Numbered from the stretch's first letter, positions 17,848 to 27,250 are shown. The stretch is 64,000 nt of DNA from Pseudomonas psychrophila (GCF_001043005.1 NZ_JYKZ01000001.1:744001-808000), one strand, 5' to 3'. Notes: a model not told the origin generated them from the letters alone. Made by a program: numbers and translations.

Positions 17848-18486
17848 ATGAACGCCGCAAAGCGCCTTGAAATATTCCGCCGGTTTCACGAAGACAATCC
17901 TGAGCCAAAAACCGAACTGGCCTATTCATCTGCTTTCGAACTGTTGATTGCCGTGATCCTGTCCGCTCAGGCCACTGATGTGAGCGTGAACAAGGCGATG
18001 GCCAAATTGTTTCCGGTCGCCAACACACCAGAAGCCATCTACGCTCTCGGAGTAGAAGGTCTGTCGCAGTACATCAAGACCATTGGCCTGTATAACAGCA
18101 AGGCCAAAAACGTGATTGAAACCTGTCGTCTATTGATTGAGCGCCATGGCAGCCAGGTTCCGCAGACGCGAGAAGAGCTTGAGGCGCTACCCGGAGTAGG
18201 TCGAAAAACTGCAAATGTTGTGCTCAACACCGCCTTCAGACAACTGACCATGGCCGTAGACACCCATATTTTCAGGGTCAGTAATCGAACCGGAATTGCA
18301 CCAGGCAAAAACGTGGTCGAGGTCGAAAAGAATTTAATGAAGCACGTGCCCAAGCCGTATCTGCTGGACGCCCACCATTGGCTCATCCTGCATGGACGTT
18401 ATGTGTGCCAGGCGCGCAAGCCGCGGTGTGGAAGCTGTCGCATTGAAGACCTGTGCGAATTCAAGCAAAAAACCTCTGATGATTGA
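17848..18486 (+). CDS. nth: Endonuclease III
   Basis: 212 residues, the standard Nth length. It is a bifunctional DNA glycosylase/AP lyase removing oxidised pyrimidines. The helix-hairpin-helix LPGVGRKTANVVL carries the catalytic Lys, and the catalytic Asp is in VDTHIFRV. The 4Fe-4S ligands C-x6-C-x2-C-x5-C are complete in CQARKPRCGSCRIEDLC. It follows the RnfB gene, and the rnf-nth link is conserved in many gammaproteobacteria. The ATG at 17848 opens MNAAKRLEIFRRF. Confidence 0.96.
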   Translation: MNAAKRLEIFRRFHEDNPEPKTELAYSSAFELLIAVILSAQATDVSVNKAMAKLFPVANTPEAIYALGVEGLSQYIKTIGLYNSKAKNVIETCRLLIERHGSQVPQTREELEALPGVGRKTANVVLNTAFRQLTMAVDTHIFRVSNRTGIAPGKNVVEVEKNLMKHVPKPYLLDAHHWLILHGRYVCQARKPRCGSCRIEDLCEFKQKTSDD

Positions 18487-18592
18487 GTAATAGAGATTTT
18501 ATGGACTGATCGATTGAGAAAATCTTTTTTACCCGAGCGGCGATTATCGCTATAAGGGGCGCCATTGACTGTCTTGGCCTGGAGTGAACTGA

Positions 18593-18775
18593 ATGAGCAC
18601 TGGCAAAGAAGAACTGGAAGTAGAAGAAGATTTTGCAGTCGTCGATCCAGACGATGTGGTGGAGCCTGTTGTTGAGGTAGCTAAAACCAATTTGGCCAAA
18701 CGCCGTACCATTGACGCGCTCCTGGAAGAAAAAAGGCTCAGAAAAGAGCTCGAAGATTATGGATACGATCTTTAA
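18593..18775 (+). CDS. PA3496-family small acidic protein
   Basis: 60 residues. An acidic N-terminus (EELEVEEDFAVVDPDD) leads to a basic helical C-terminus ending LRKELEDYGYDL. It matches the small conserved Pseudomonas family named after PA3496, found next to nth and described only as a putative envelope-integrity protein. It has no signal peptide or membrane helix. A clear terminator follows 18 bp after the stop. Confidence 0.8.
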   Translation: MSTGKEELEVEEDFAVVDPDDVVEPVVEVAKTNLAKRRTIDALLEEKRLRKELEDYGYDL

Positions 18776-18793
18776 TTTCCGTCACCCAATCTT

Positions 18794-18819
18794 AAAAGCC
18801 TCCTTTAGCGGAGGCTTTT
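18794..18819 (+). terminator. Terminator between the PA3496-like gene and the response regulator
   Basis: AAAAGCCTCC and GGAGGCTTTT form a perfect 10-bp stem with loop TTTAGC. It is bidirectional in design and lies between two convergent genes. Confidence 0.88.
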
Positions 18820-18859
18820 CCTGGAGGGGCTTTTGAGTCACGTCCCTATTTCCTCCTCC

Positions 18860-19486
18860 TCACACCAAGCCATTACGTTGGGCCAGCTCGATCAGGTCTA
18901 CGAGCGACCGAGCATTGAGTTTCAAGAGCAGGCGGGTTTTGTAGGTACTCACCGTTTTGTTGCTAAGGAACATGCCATCGGCTATCTCCTTATTGCTTCT
19001 TCCCCGCGCCAACTGCTGCAGCACCATCATTTCTCGCCCTGAAAGGCGATTGACCATATCAGCTTCACTCGCATTCCCCAGACTTGAACGCACTGAGTGC
19101 AGCGCCTGATTAGGGAAATAGCTGTAACCCGACAGCACAGCCTTGATTGCACTTAACAACTCGGTTAAATCCTGCTGTTTACAAACATAACCTGCGGCTC
19201 CTGCCTGCATGCAACGCATTGAAAAATGGCCAGGAGCTTGCGAGGTCAGCACCAGCACCTTAATTAGCACCGCCGGAGTGGACAGCCGCGCAATAACTTC
19301 CAGCCCATCAAGTTTCGGTATTCCTATATCCAGAATCACAATATCAGGCGCATGTTCACGCGCAAGTTGCAAAGCATCCACACCATTATCCGTCTCTGCG
19401 ATGACTTCATAGCCATGTCGTTCCATGAGCATACGCACAGCAAGACGAATGACAGGATGATCATCCACGATCAGCACTTTATTCAT
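18860..19486 (-). CDS. Orphan NarL/LuxR-type response regulator (BvgA/EvgA-like)
   Basis: 208 residues. The receiver domain (1-120) has DD at 8-9 and the phospho-acceptor Asp53 in VILDIGIPKLDG; the Lys is in the YVCKQQD loop. The C-terminal LuxR-type helix-turn-helix (about 145-205) has SGREMMVLQQLARGRSNKEI. No histidine kinase is nearby. Start: the ATG at 19486 is preferred over a TTG four codons upstream. Its promoter must lie in the AT-rich, G-poor segment to the right, which suggests control by a MvaT-type silencer (inference). Confidence 0.9.
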   Translation of the reverse strand: MNKVLIVDDHPVIRLAVRMLMERHGYEVIAETDNGVDALQLAREHAPDIVILDIGIPKLDGLEVIARLSTPAVLIKVLVLTSQAPGHFSMRCMQAGAAGYVCKQQDLTELLSAIKAVLSGYSYFPNQALHSVRSSLGNASEADMVNRLSGREMMVLQQLARGRSNKEIADGMFLSNKTVSTYKTRLLLKLNARSLVDLIELAQRNGLV

Positions 19487-20430
19487 GGGCAATTCCAATT
19501 TATCGCTGTTCGAATTTTTAGAACCAGCACCATAGCCTAGTCATAACAAACTGGGCATAGCGCCCCCTCACGCATCCACAACCAAAGACATTTCCTACAA
19601 ATATTGAAGATTTGACCTACAGAAATAGCCTGCCAACATCAAAGAATTCTTACTTACCACCTCAGCACACCAACATACAAATACATCATCTAGAACGACC
19701 ATCCTCTTATTTAAGATATATCCCCGCTTGCCATCAGAACAACTCCCTACATGCAACACACCTCATGCCGAACCAGAATCGGCACTCCACTACAGCACAC
19801 ACCCCAAAGCAAACTTAAAATTTACAAACGATTCCGCTACAGTATCTTACGCACCCTTCCTTCTACTCAAAAAACGCACATACACATTAGAAAACCACAA
19901 GACACTGCAGACTCACCGACTTATACACATCCAGTGGAATCTACTATTTTTTTAATGAAAAAAATTAGAAATTTGTACTTACAGAATAGGACTACAGATC
20001 ATTCAGAAAACCCCCAAAAATAAATCCATATCAAAAGAATTCCCAACCCGGCCTGTTTACCATCAAATCAGAGTACAGAAAAACTGATAGAAACCCGCCA
20101 ACAAATAGCATTCCATGCTTGCGCACCATAACTTACCCAAACTAAAGACAAAAACTTACGCACCATTACATCAATTAGTTATTAGCCCCTATGAAATTCA
20201 ACATAGATAGCGGCAGTATTCCTACGAACAATCGAAACCTGCAAAAAAACCGAAAGATCCCCATTCAAGGTGCCACCTCAAAACCCGTATTGAGTTTGCA
20301 GCTTCAATATCCCACGTCTAAATTCATAGTAACCCGTCCATAAAATGAAAACGCACCAACTCCCAGAGTGCTGACACCCCCAACACGGTGCGCCCGGCCA
20401 TTGCCGAACCACCCGTAAAAAGGTTACCCC
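19487..20430. other. AT-rich, strongly G-depleted intergenic segment
   Basis: 944 bp with no credible gene. The plus strand is extremely poor in G and rich in A and C: positions 19621-19680 have 5 G against 19 C, and 19801-19860 have 5 G against 20 C. Short frames exist, but none has a ribosome site or family resemblance. TTACGCACC occurs twice (about 19848 and 20156). The segment contains the start region of the response regulator on the left and the leader of the orphan membrane gene on the right. The compositional bias continues through that gene. Confidence 0.7.
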
Positions 20431-21189
20431 ATGATAAAAAACCATCTAAAAATCAATAACCCACTTACTATCATTGCAGTTTTCTCAATGCTGACAGAAG
20501 CTTCCGCGGCGGTATCACTGCCTTACATCGACAGTGAACACCAGAAAGAGTACGTTTGGTTTTTAATAATATTCCCTGTACTTTTGGTGACGCTATTCTT
20601 CCTGACACTTAACTTCAACAACAAAACACTCTACACCCCAGCAAACTTATCCAAGGCCGCCTTGCCTTTAACAACAGCTGCTTATACCCCTCGCACCTAC
20701 ACTGACTTCAGCACAGACACACTACTTTCCAAGCCAGCTTATCAACTGGGCATAAAGTTCAGTTCGTTCACGCCTCACTATTTTACTTTTTTGCCTCAAG
20801 GCCACAGAACATACGATTCCGCCTCCGCAAAACCCTCAGGACCGAATAACGCACCCACCCTGTTCTCTACCGACAAACTTGTACTTTTTGAAGGTACAAA
20901 GTTAAAAAATTTCCACCTTATTGATCTGAATCATTCGCTGTCCCTACGCTCATTTAAAAACATCCCGAAAGACAGACGCCACCGCTACTGCAAATCCCCA
21001 CGCAAGTGCAAAAGTAACACCCACAAGAATGACGTATTTTTATTACTGAAAAACACGCCGCCTGGCATCACGCCAGGCGAATTAATGCACACCATCTTCA
21101 GTACTCACAACGCTACACCCACCGATCATACAACCTTGATCACCTACACCATCGACACACGCAAGCTCGACATATTCGTTTCTCCCTGA
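20431..21189 (+). CDS. Orphan two-helix membrane protein, unknown function
   Basis: 252 residues. Two hydrophobic segments near the N-terminus (about 11-32 and 42-60, ending LFFLTLNFNNKTLYTP) resemble the short membrane hairpin seen at the front of several uncharacterised bacterial proteins. The remaining 190 residues are polar, rich in Thr, His, Asn and Lys, with a basic patch (PKDRRHRYCKSPRKCK). I recognise no domain there. Codon use is AT-rich and G-poor, unlike every neighbour, suggesting recent acquisition. AAGG lies nine bases before the ATG. A terminator at 21216 is shared with argG. Confidence 0.7.
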   Translation: MIKNHLKINNPLTIIAVFSMLTEASAAVSLPYIDSEHQKEYVWFLIIFPVLLVTLFFLTLNFNNKTLYTPANLSKAALPLTTAAYTPRTYTDFSTDTLLSKPAYQLGIKFSSFTPHYFTFLPQGHRTYDSASAKPSGPNNAPTLFSTDKLVLFEGTKLKNFHLIDLNHSLSLRSFKNIPKDRRHRYCKSPRKCKSNTHKNDVFLLLKNTPPGITPGELMHTIFSTHNATPTDHTTLITYTIDTRKLDIFVSP

Positions 21190-21215
21190 TGACACGTGAC
21201 CTGCAGCCCAGAGAC

Positions 21216-21251
21216 AAAAAAAAGCCCCGACCAAATGGCCGGGGCTTTTTT
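21216..21251. terminator. Bidirectional terminator between the orphan gene and argG
   Basis: AGCCCCG and CGGGGCT pair with an inner CC/GG and one mismatch. A tract of eight A precedes the stem and a tract of six T follows it, so it can stop both convergent transcripts. Confidence 0.88.
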
Positions 21252-21263
21252 ATAGGGCACGCA

Positions 21264-22481
21264 TCAGAACAACTTACGGCCTTTGTTTGCAGCAATGCGC
21301 ATGCGCAATGCATTCAACTTGATAAACCCTGCAGCGTCTTCCTGGTTGTAAGCACCGCCATCTTCTTCAAAAGTGGCAATGTTGGCATCAAACAATGAAT
21401 CGTCAGACTTGCGACCGGTAACGATCACGTTGCCTTTGTACAGTTTCAGGCGAACCACACCGTTCACGTGAGCCTGAGATGCATCAATCATTTGTTGCAG
21501 CATCAAACGCTCAGGGCTCCACCAGTAGCCGGTGTAGATCAGGCTGGCGTACTTGGGCATCAACTCGTCTTTCAGGTGAGCGACTTCACGGTCCAGAGTG
21601 ATCGACTCAATGGCACGGTGAGCCCGCAGCATGATGGTGCCGCCCGGTGTTTCGTAGCAGCCACGGGACTTCATCCCTACATAACGGTTCTCAACGATAT
21701 CGAGACGACCGATGCCGTTCTCGCCGCCGATACGGTTAAGGGTTGCCAACACGGTGGCCGGGGTCATTTCGACGCCGTCCAGGGCAACGATATCGCCATT
21801 GCGGTAAGTCAGTTCCAGAAAGGTCGGCGTGTTAGGCGCATCTTCTGGCGACTTGGTCCAACGCCACATGTCTTCTTCGTGCTCGGTCCAGGTATCTTCC
21901 AGCACACCGCCCTCGTAAGAGATGTGCAGCAAGTTGGCATCCATCGAGTACGGAGACTTCTTCTTGCCATGACGCTCGATCGGAATATTGTGCTTTTCAG
22001 CGTAATCCATCAGCTTTTCACGGGAGAGCAAGTCCCACTCACGCCAAGGAGCAATCACTTTCACTCCTGGCTTCAGGGCATAGGCCCCCAGTTCGAAACG
22101 AACCTGATCGTTACCTTTACCCGTTGCACCGTGGGAAATGGCGTCTGCGCCTGTTTCGTTGGCAATTTCAATCAGGCGCTTGGCGATCAGCGGACGAGCA
22201 ATGGAAGTACCCAGCAGGTACTCGCCTTCGTAAACAGTGTTGGCGCGGAACATCGGGAAAACGAAGTCTCGAACAAACTCTTCACGCAGGTCATCAATGT
22301 AGATTTCCTTAACGCCCATGGCTTGCGCCTTGGCACGTGCCGGTTCGACTTCTTCGCCCTGACCCAGGTCAGCGGTGAAGGTTACGACTTCACAGTTATA
22401 AGTATCCTGCAGCCACTTCAGGATCACCGAAGTGTCCAGGCCGCCCGAATAAGCCAGAACGACCTTGTTTACGTCCGCCAT
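21264..22481 (-). CDS. argG: Argininosuccinate synthase
   Basis: 405 residues, type I family length. It joins citrulline and aspartate with ATP hydrolysis to AMP to make argininosuccinate in arginine biosynthesis. The N-type ATP pyrophosphatase P-loop is in [14 protein letters not shown] (about residues 7-19), and the citrulline/aspartate segment is [13 protein letters not shown]. Start: the ATG at 22481 ([11 protein letters not shown]) has GGAG six bases upstream; a longer frame to 22529 is rejected. It works with argF at 28176 in the same pathway. Confidence 0.97.
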   Translation of the reverse strand: MADVNKVVLAYSGGLDTSVILKWLQDTYNCEVVTFTADLGQGEEVEPARAKAQAMGVKEIYIDDLREEFVRDFVFPMFRANTVYEGEYLLGTSIARPLIAKRLIEIANETGADAISHGATGKGNDQVRFELGAYALKPGVKVIAPWREWDLLSREKLMDYAEKHNIPIERHGKKKSPYSMDANLLHISYEGGVLEDTWTEHEEDMWRWTKSPEDAPNTPTFLELTYRNGDIVALDGVEMTPATVLATLNRIGGENGIGRLDIVENRYVGMKSRGCYETPGGTIMLRAHRAIESITLDREVAHLKDELMPKYASLIYTGYWWSPERLMLQQMIDASQAHVNGVVRLKLYKGNVIVTGRKSDDSLFDANIATFEEDGGAYNQEDAAGFIKLNALRMRIAANKGRKLF

Positions 22482-22608
22482 GCCATCACTCCACGGGTTG
22501 TTCGAAAAGCCGAACAGTCTACCGCCCATATCTATTAATTTACAGAGGCGCGACAGCTTAAGACGACAAAGCGACAGATTATGTCAAAGGGGCGACGAGA
22601 GGGGCACT

Positions 22609-23514
22609 TCAAGAAATTGCAGCGGGATTGGAGACTCCAACTGAAGGAGCAGCTTTTTCTGACTCCGGATACCGCTCCAAACGGACACTAACCCGACGAT
22701 TTTTCGCACGATTAGCGTGGTTCGTGTTCGGCACCAACGGGTATTGCTCACCATGAAAACGTACCGTGATCTGCGACTCCTGAAGTCCGCTTTCCTTGAA
22801 GTAATCCATGACGGCTAATGCCCGGCGCCGTGATAACTCACGATTGGTCAATCTGTTACCCATGTTATCGGAGTAGCCGTCCAGGATGACGTGATTGACG
22901 GTTGGATCCGCCTTCAAGTACTCCACCATGACGTGCAAGTTGACCCGTGCGGTCGCGTCCAGTTCGGTACCGCCACCAGGAAAACCAATGCGGCTTTGTC
23001 TGACCTGATCAAAGTTTTTCGGTAACAACTTTGCGGTGCAAGCCTCGTAGTCACCGTATGCCTGACGAAACCTGACCGGTAGCAAACGCACTTCAGAGAC
23101 ATTACCCTCACGGGAAAAGTGCCTGACCAGCGGGCTGCGCCCTTCCAGCAGACCGCGAAACAGGCGTCCGGCCTGGGCTTGAGAACTGTTGAAAAGCACC
23201 TGGCCACGACCAATGCGCACTGACCCCAGATCAATGTCCCCCCTGCCCGGCTGCCATGGCGCAGCGGCGGCAAGCAGTGTTGCAGAGCCTTCGCCCAGCA
23301 TTGAGTTGTAGGCATTGAGACGAAAGACTGCCTGCTCTCCTGCCCGACGTACAAAGGCCCCGGAGCCGAAATCAGTAATGGGCTGGATCAGCCGGCACTC
23401 GAACTTGTCACCTTCTACTTTCCACTCGATATTCTCCAGCCGAGTCTGAAAAGTCAGAGCCATGGCAGGCAGGCTGGCAAACATGCAGAGCAGGATGAGA
23501 TAACACTGGCGCAC
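22609..23514 (-). CDS. motY: Flagellar motor protein MotY (OmpA family)
   Basis: 301 residues. A signal peptide is followed by a beta-rich N-terminal domain (about 25-150) and a C-terminal OmpA peptidoglycan-binding domain (about 165-285, LDGYSDNMGNRLTNRELSRR). MotY forms the T-ring beneath the basal body and is needed for stator assembly in Pseudomonas and Vibrio. Start: I choose the GTG at 23514, because GGAG lies six bases before it and it opens the signal peptide; an upstream TTG has no ribosome site. It is divergent from pyrC with about 155 bp between. Confidence 0.85.
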   Translation of the reverse strand: MRQCYLILLCMFASLPAMALTFQTRLENIEWKVEGDKFECRLIQPITDFGSGAFVRRAGEQAVFRLNAYNSMLGEGSATLLAAAAPWQPGRGDIDLGSVRIGRGQVLFNSSQAQAGRLFRGLLEGRSPLVRHFSREGNVSEVRLLPVRFRQAYGDYEACTAKLLPKNFDQVRQSRIGFPGGGTELDATARVNLHVMVEYLKADPTVNHVILDGYSDNMGNRLTNRELSRRRALAVMDYFKESGLQESQITVRFHGEQYPLVPNTNHANRAKNRRVSVRLERYPESEKAAPSVGVSNPAAIS

Positions 23515-23669
23515 GGGAGGCTCCACAGGCTTGTACTGCAAAAAAACAGGCCACAGATTTACGGCATACCCATGAGATATCGGTCAGCAATCACAAAACT
23601 TGATAGCGAGTGCCTGTGAGTGTCTTTTCCGGTAGCATTCACATCAGTTTGACCCGCCTGGAATTCCCA

Positions 23670-24716
23670 ATGTCTGACCGCCTGACCCTGCTGCGTCCCG
23701 ACGACTGGCATATACATCTTCGCGATGGTGCTGTGTTGCCTCACACTGTCGCGGATGTTGCGCGCACTTTTGGCCGCGCCATCATCATGCCCAACCTGGT
23801 ACCTCCGGTGCGTAATGCCGCCGAAGCCGATGCCTATCGCCAGCGCATTTTGGCTGCTCGCCCGGCCGGAAGCCGTTTCGAGCCGCTGATGGTGCTGTAC
23901 CTCACTGACCGAACCCAGCCAGAAGACATTCGTACGGCCAAGGCCAGCGGATTCGTCCATGCAGCCAAGCTGTATCCGGCTGGGGCAACGACCAACTCCG
24001 ACTCTGGTGTCACCAGTATCGATGCGATCTTCCCGGTCCTTGAAGTCATGGCTGAAGTTGGCATGCCTTTACTGATTCACGGTGAAGTCACCCGCGCTGG
24101 CGTGGACGTCTTTGACCGCGAAAAAATCTTCATCGACGAGCATATGCGCCGCGTTGTAGATCGCTTCCCGACGCTAAAAGTCGTGTTTGAGCACATCACC
24201 ACAGCTGAGGCGGTGCAGTTCGTCAACGAGGCTTCGGCCAACGTCGGCGCGACAATTACGGCGCATCACCTGCTGTACAACCGCAATCACATGCTGGTTG
24301 GCGGTATTCGCCCGCACTTCTATTGCCTGCCGATCCTCAAGCGCAACACCCATCAGGAAGCCCTGCTGGATGCGGCCACCAGTGGCAGCGAGAAGTTCTT
24401 CCTGGGCACTGACTCTGCTCCCCATGCCCAGCACGCCAAAGAAGCTGCCTGCGGTTGTGCCGGTTGCTATACCGCGTATGCAGCCATCGAGATGTACGCC
24501 GAAGCCTTCGAGCAGCGTAATGCGCTGGACAAGCTGGAAGCCTTTGCCAGCCTGAACGGCCCTCGCTTCTACGGTCTGCCTGCCAGCACCGAACACATCA
24601 CCCTGGTTCGCCAGGAGTGGACCGCCCCAACCAGCCTGCCTTTCGGCGAGTTGACCGTAATTCCGCTGCGCGCCGGTGAAACACTGCGCTGGCGCCTGCT
24701 GGAGGAACAGCTGTGA
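23670..24716 (+). CDS. pyrC: Dihydroorotase (class II, homodimeric type)
   Basis: 348 residues. It catalyses cyclisation of carbamoyl-aspartate to dihydroorotate in pyrimidine synthesis. Metal ligands are visible: H14-x-H16 in DDWHIHLRD, the carboxylated Lys in HAAKLYPAG, His in LIHGE and in FEHITT, and the Asp in LGTDSAPH. Start: the ATG at 23670 ([13 protein letters not shown]) fits the family; a longer frame from 23610 is not needed. Its stop overlaps the GTG of rnt, so the two are cotranslated. Confidence 0.96.
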   Translation: MSDRLTLLRPDDWHIHLRDGAVLPHTVADVARTFGRAIIMPNLVPPVRNAAEADAYRQRILAARPAGSRFEPLMVLYLTDRTQPEDIRTAKASGFVHAAKLYPAGATTNSDSGVTSIDAIFPVLEVMAEVGMPLLIHGEVTRAGVDVFDREKIFIDEHMRRVVDRFPTLKVVFEHITTAEAVQFVNEASANVGATITAHHLLYNRNHMLVGGIRPHFYCLPILKRNTHQEALLDAATSGSEKFFLGTDSAPHAQHAKEAACGCAGCYTAYAAIEMYAEAFEQRNALDKLEAFASLNGPRFYGLPASTEHITLVRQEWTAPTSLPFGELTVIPLRAGETLRWRLLEEQL

Positions 24717-25387
24717 GTGACGACCATTATGATGACGAACACGAAGGCGGCCATGGCGGCGGATCGCGCCACCCGATGGCCGAGCGTTTTCGCGGCTATC
24801 TGCCGGTCGTAATCGATGTTGAAACCGGTGGCTTTAATAGCGCTACTGATGCCTTGCTGGAAATCGCAGCAGTCACGATCGGCATGGATGAAAGAGGCTT
24901 TGTGTTCCCGGAGCACACCTATTTCCACCGTGTGGAACCGTTTGAAGGCGCCAACATCGAAGCTGCAGCGCTGGAGTTCACAGGCATCAAGCTCGATCAC
25001 CCACTGCGCATGGCGGTCAGTGAAGAAACGGCCCTGACCGACATCTTCCGTGGTGTGCGAAAGGCCCTGAAAGCCAACGGCTGCAAGCGTGCCATCCTGG
25101 TGGGACATAACAGCAGCTTTGATTTGGGCTTCCTCAACGCCGCAGTAGCGCGCCTGGACATGAAACGCAATCCGTTTCACCCCTTCTCAAGCTTTGACAC
25201 AGCGACCCTGGCAGGTCTGGCTTATGGCCAGACGGTACTGGCCAAAGCCTGTCAGACCGCCGACATCGATTTTGATGGGCGTGAAGCACACTCGGCTCGT
25301 TATGACACCGAGAAAACCGCTGAGCTGTTCTGTGGCATCGTCAACCGCTGGAAACAAATGGGCGGCTGGAAAGACTTCAACGACTGA
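24713..25387 (+). CDS. rnt: Ribonuclease T
   Basis: 224 residues. A DEDDh 3'-5' exoribonuclease that trims tRNA and other stable RNA 3' ends. The catalytic set is present: D and E in [11 protein letters not shown] in [10 protein letters not shown], and H and D in [10 protein letters not shown]. The N-terminal 20 residues are acidic and His-rich ([15 protein letters not shown]), a lineage-specific extension. The start is GTG at 24713, inside the pyrC stop (GTGA), with GGAGG seven bases upstream. Confidence 0.96.
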   Translation: MSDDHYDDEHEGGHGGGSRHPMAERFRGYLPVVIDVETGGFNSATDALLEIAAVTIGMDERGFVFPEHTYFHRVEPFEGANIEAAALEFTGIKLDHPLRMAVSEETALTDIFRGVRKALKANGCKRAILVGHNSSFDLGFLNAAVARLDMKRNPFHPFSSFDTATLAGLAYGQTVLAKACQTADIDFDGREAHSARYDTEKTAELFCGIVNRWKQMGGWKDFND

Positions 25388-25416
25388 TCCTGTCGTTCAG
25401 GCTTTCATCGCAGCAT

Positions 25417-25447
25417 AAAAAAACCGGACACTGGGTCCGGTTTTTTT
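25417..25447. terminator. Bidirectional terminator between rnt and the peroxiredoxin gene
   Basis: Seven A plus CCGGAC pairs with GTCCGG plus seven T around a 5-base loop, between convergent genes. Confidence 0.93.
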
Positions 25448-25464
25448 ATGCCTGAATCTGACGC

Positions 25465-26067
25465 TTACAGCTGGTCAGCATTCTCGGTCAGGTACGCAGC
25501 GACACCAGCAGTCGATGCTGTCATGCCTTTGTCGCCTTTTTTCCAGTTGGCAGGGCAAACTTCGCCGTGCTCTTCGTGGAATTGCAGAGCGTCTACCAGA
25601 CGAAGCAGCTCCTCCATGTTACGGCCCAGTGGCAGGTCGTTAACGATCTGGGAGCGAACAACGCCTTTGTCGTCGATCAGGAACGCGCCGCGCAGCGCTA
25701 CGCCGCCTTCGGTTTCAACGTCGTAAGCTTTGCAGATTGCATGATTGATGTCGGCAGCCATGGTGTATTTCACCTGGCCGATACCGCCATTGTTCACTGG
25801 GGTGTTGCGCCATGCGTTGTGGGTGAAATGGGAGTCGATCGACACGGCAACCACTTCAACGTTACGCGCCTGGAAGTCAGGGATGCGGTGGTCCAGTGCA
25901 ATCAGCTCGGACGGGCAAACGAAAGTGAAGTCCAGCGGGTAGAAGAACACCAGGCCATATTTGCCTTTGATGGCGGAGGACAGCGTGAAGCTGTCAACGA
26001 TTTCGCCATTGCCAAGTACGGCTGCGACGGTGAAGTCAGGGGCTTGTTTGCCTACGAGTACGCTCAT
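25465..26067 (-). CDS. Typical 2-Cys peroxiredoxin (AhpC/TSA family)
   Basis: 200 residues. Peroxidatic Cys51 sits in DFTFVCPSE and resolving Cys171 in GEVCPANW. The GGIG and C-terminal YL-type features of sensitive peroxiredoxins are partly present (NNGGIGQVKY). It reduces hydroperoxides using a thioredoxin- or AhpF-type partner; no ahpF is adjacent. Start: the ATG at 26067 has AGGAG eight or nine bases upstream. It neighbours iron-storage genes, which fits oxidative-stress and iron homeostasis. Confidence 0.93.
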   Translation of the reverse strand: MSVLVGKQAPDFTVAAVLGNGEIVDSFTLSSAIKGKYGLVFFYPLDFTFVCPSELIALDHRIPDFQARNVEVVAVSIDSHFTHNAWRNTPVNNGGIGQVKYTMAADINHAICKAYDVETEGGVALRGAFLIDDKGVVRSQIVNDLPLGRNMEELLRLVDALQFHEEHGEVCPANWKKGDKGMTASTAGVAAYLTENADQL

Positions 26068-26285
26068 TGGATATCTCCTGGTGTGCTGCGTGAAGAACAG
26101 GATCCGGTCGGGGCTGCCATTGGTTGATGGCATTCAGCTGACCAGTTCCTGCGTGAAAATGACCGGTCATCATACACCGCTCGTCAGGGCGGGCCTTAAC
26201 CCTTTTTCAGGCGCCAAACACAGAACCATCGAGACCGTTCGTCAGCACAACGCAGGCAGACCTCAATTGAGACTCAAGGCACTTT

Positions 26286-26304
26286 GACAATCATTCTCGT
26301 TAAC
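26286..26304. promoter_or_regulatory. Candidate Fur box upstream of bfd
   Basis: The 19-mer GACAATCATTCTCGTTAAC matches the Fur consensus GATAATGATAATCATTATC at 13 of 19 positions. It lies 47 bp before the bfd start. Bfd is induced by iron limitation in P. aeruginosa, so Fur control is expected. Confidence 0.5.
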
Positions 26305-26350
26305 ATTAAGATCCCTGTCATTGAATCCCAACCAGCGATGGTTCTTATTT

Positions 26351-26569
26351 ATGTACGTTTGCCTTTGCACTGGCGTCACCGATGGAAAAATTCGCGACGC
26401 AATCTACGACGGTTGCTGCAGCTACCGTGAAGTGCGCGAAGCAACAGGCGTCGCTAGCCAATGCGGTAAATGTGCATGCTTAGCCAAGCAAGTGGTTCGC
26501 GAAACCTTGGCTTCGCTGCAAACCAGTCAGGCGGTAATGAGTTTTCCGGCAGAATTTTCAGCCGCTTAA
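26351..26569 (+). CDS. bfd: Bacterioferritin-associated ferredoxin
   Basis: 72 residues. The 2Fe-2S ligands Cys4, Cys6, Cys38 and Cys41 are in the pattern C-x-C...C-x2-C typical of Bfd. It donates electrons to the heme of bacterioferritin so that stored iron can be released. Start: the ATG at 26351 gives the family N-terminus MYVCLCTGVTDG; an upstream frame from 26321 is not supported. The ribosome site is poor. It lies immediately before its partner bfr in the same direction, though a terminator intervenes. Confidence 0.95.
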   Translation: MYVCLCTGVTDGKIRDAIYDGCCSYREVREATGVASQCGKCACLAKQVVRETLASLQTSQAVMSFPAEFSAA

Positions 26570-26585
26570 TTAACATATTTCAAAG

Positions 26586-26612
26586 AACCGGGCTTAGTGT
26601 CCGGTTTTTTTA
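26586..26612 (+). terminator. Terminator after bfd
   Basis: AACCGG and CCGGTT flank a 9-base loop and are followed by a T-tract. It separates bfd from bfr, so the two can be expressed in opposite iron states. Confidence 0.82.
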
Positions 26613-26767
26613 TGTCCAGAATTCAAGTGGTTAGCCCCAAGACGCGGAACACAAACATTCTTATTCCGATTAATTTTCATTTATTATTCAAATACTTAGG
26701 TTTGACAGCCTGCAACGTGCGGATCAAACTCTGCCTTATATACAGTTAATTAAGGCAGGCCCCAGCC

Positions 26768-27238
26768 ATGAAAGGCGACATTTCAGTCATTCAGCACCTC
26801 AACAAAATTCTCGGCAACGAACTGGTCGCAATCAATCAATACTTCCTGCACGCACGCATGTATCAGGATTGGGGCCTGGAAAAGTTGGGTGCGCATGAGT
26901 ACCACGAGTCCATCGACGAGATGAAACACGCGGACAAGCTGATCAAGCGCATTCTGTTCCTTGAAGGCCTGCCAAACGTTCAGGACCTGGGCAAGCTGCA
27001 TATCGGCGAGCACACCAAGGAAATGCTTGAGTGTGACCTGCGTATTGAGAAGACCGGCCACGCCGATCTCAAAGCCGCTATCGCCCACTGCGAAGTTGTG
27101 GGTGACTTTGGCAGCCGCGAAATGCTGGAAGATATTCTGGAATCTGAAGAAGAGCATATCGACTGGCTGGAAACTCAGTTGGGCCTGATCGATAAAATCG
27201 GTATTGAGAATTACCTGCAATCGCAAATGGGCGAGTAA
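26768..27238 (+). CDS. bfr: Bacterioferritin (heme-binding type, BfrB-like)
   Basis: 156 residues. The axial heme ligand Met52 (DEMKHADK) is present, and the di-iron ferroxidase residues Glu18, Glu51, His54, Glu94, Glu127 and His130 are all intact, so it is a catalytically active 24-mer subunit that oxidises and stores iron. The gene before it encodes the Bfd partner. An AT-rich 155-bp promoter region precedes it. A strong terminator follows. The close fit to the BfrB pattern favours that paralogue over FtnA. Confidence 0.96.
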   Translation: MKGDISVIQHLNKILGNELVAINQYFLHARMYQDWGLEKLGAHEYHESIDEMKHADKLIKRILFLEGLPNVQDLGKLHIGEHTKEMLECDLRIEKTGHADLKAAIAHCEVVGDFGSREMLEDILESEEEHIDWLETQLGLIDKIGIENYLQSQMGE

Positions 27239-27250
27239 CTAACGCCCACT

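Noticed and set aside
19612..20023. Short plus-strand frames in the AT-rich segment
   Set aside because: They have no ribosome sites, overlap one another in different frames and show only the local base bias.
26702..26767. TTGACA at 26702 as the -35 box of the bfr promoter
   Set aside because: The next good -10 (TATATA) is about 29 bp away, too far; the 17-bp position reads CAAACT, too weak to call.
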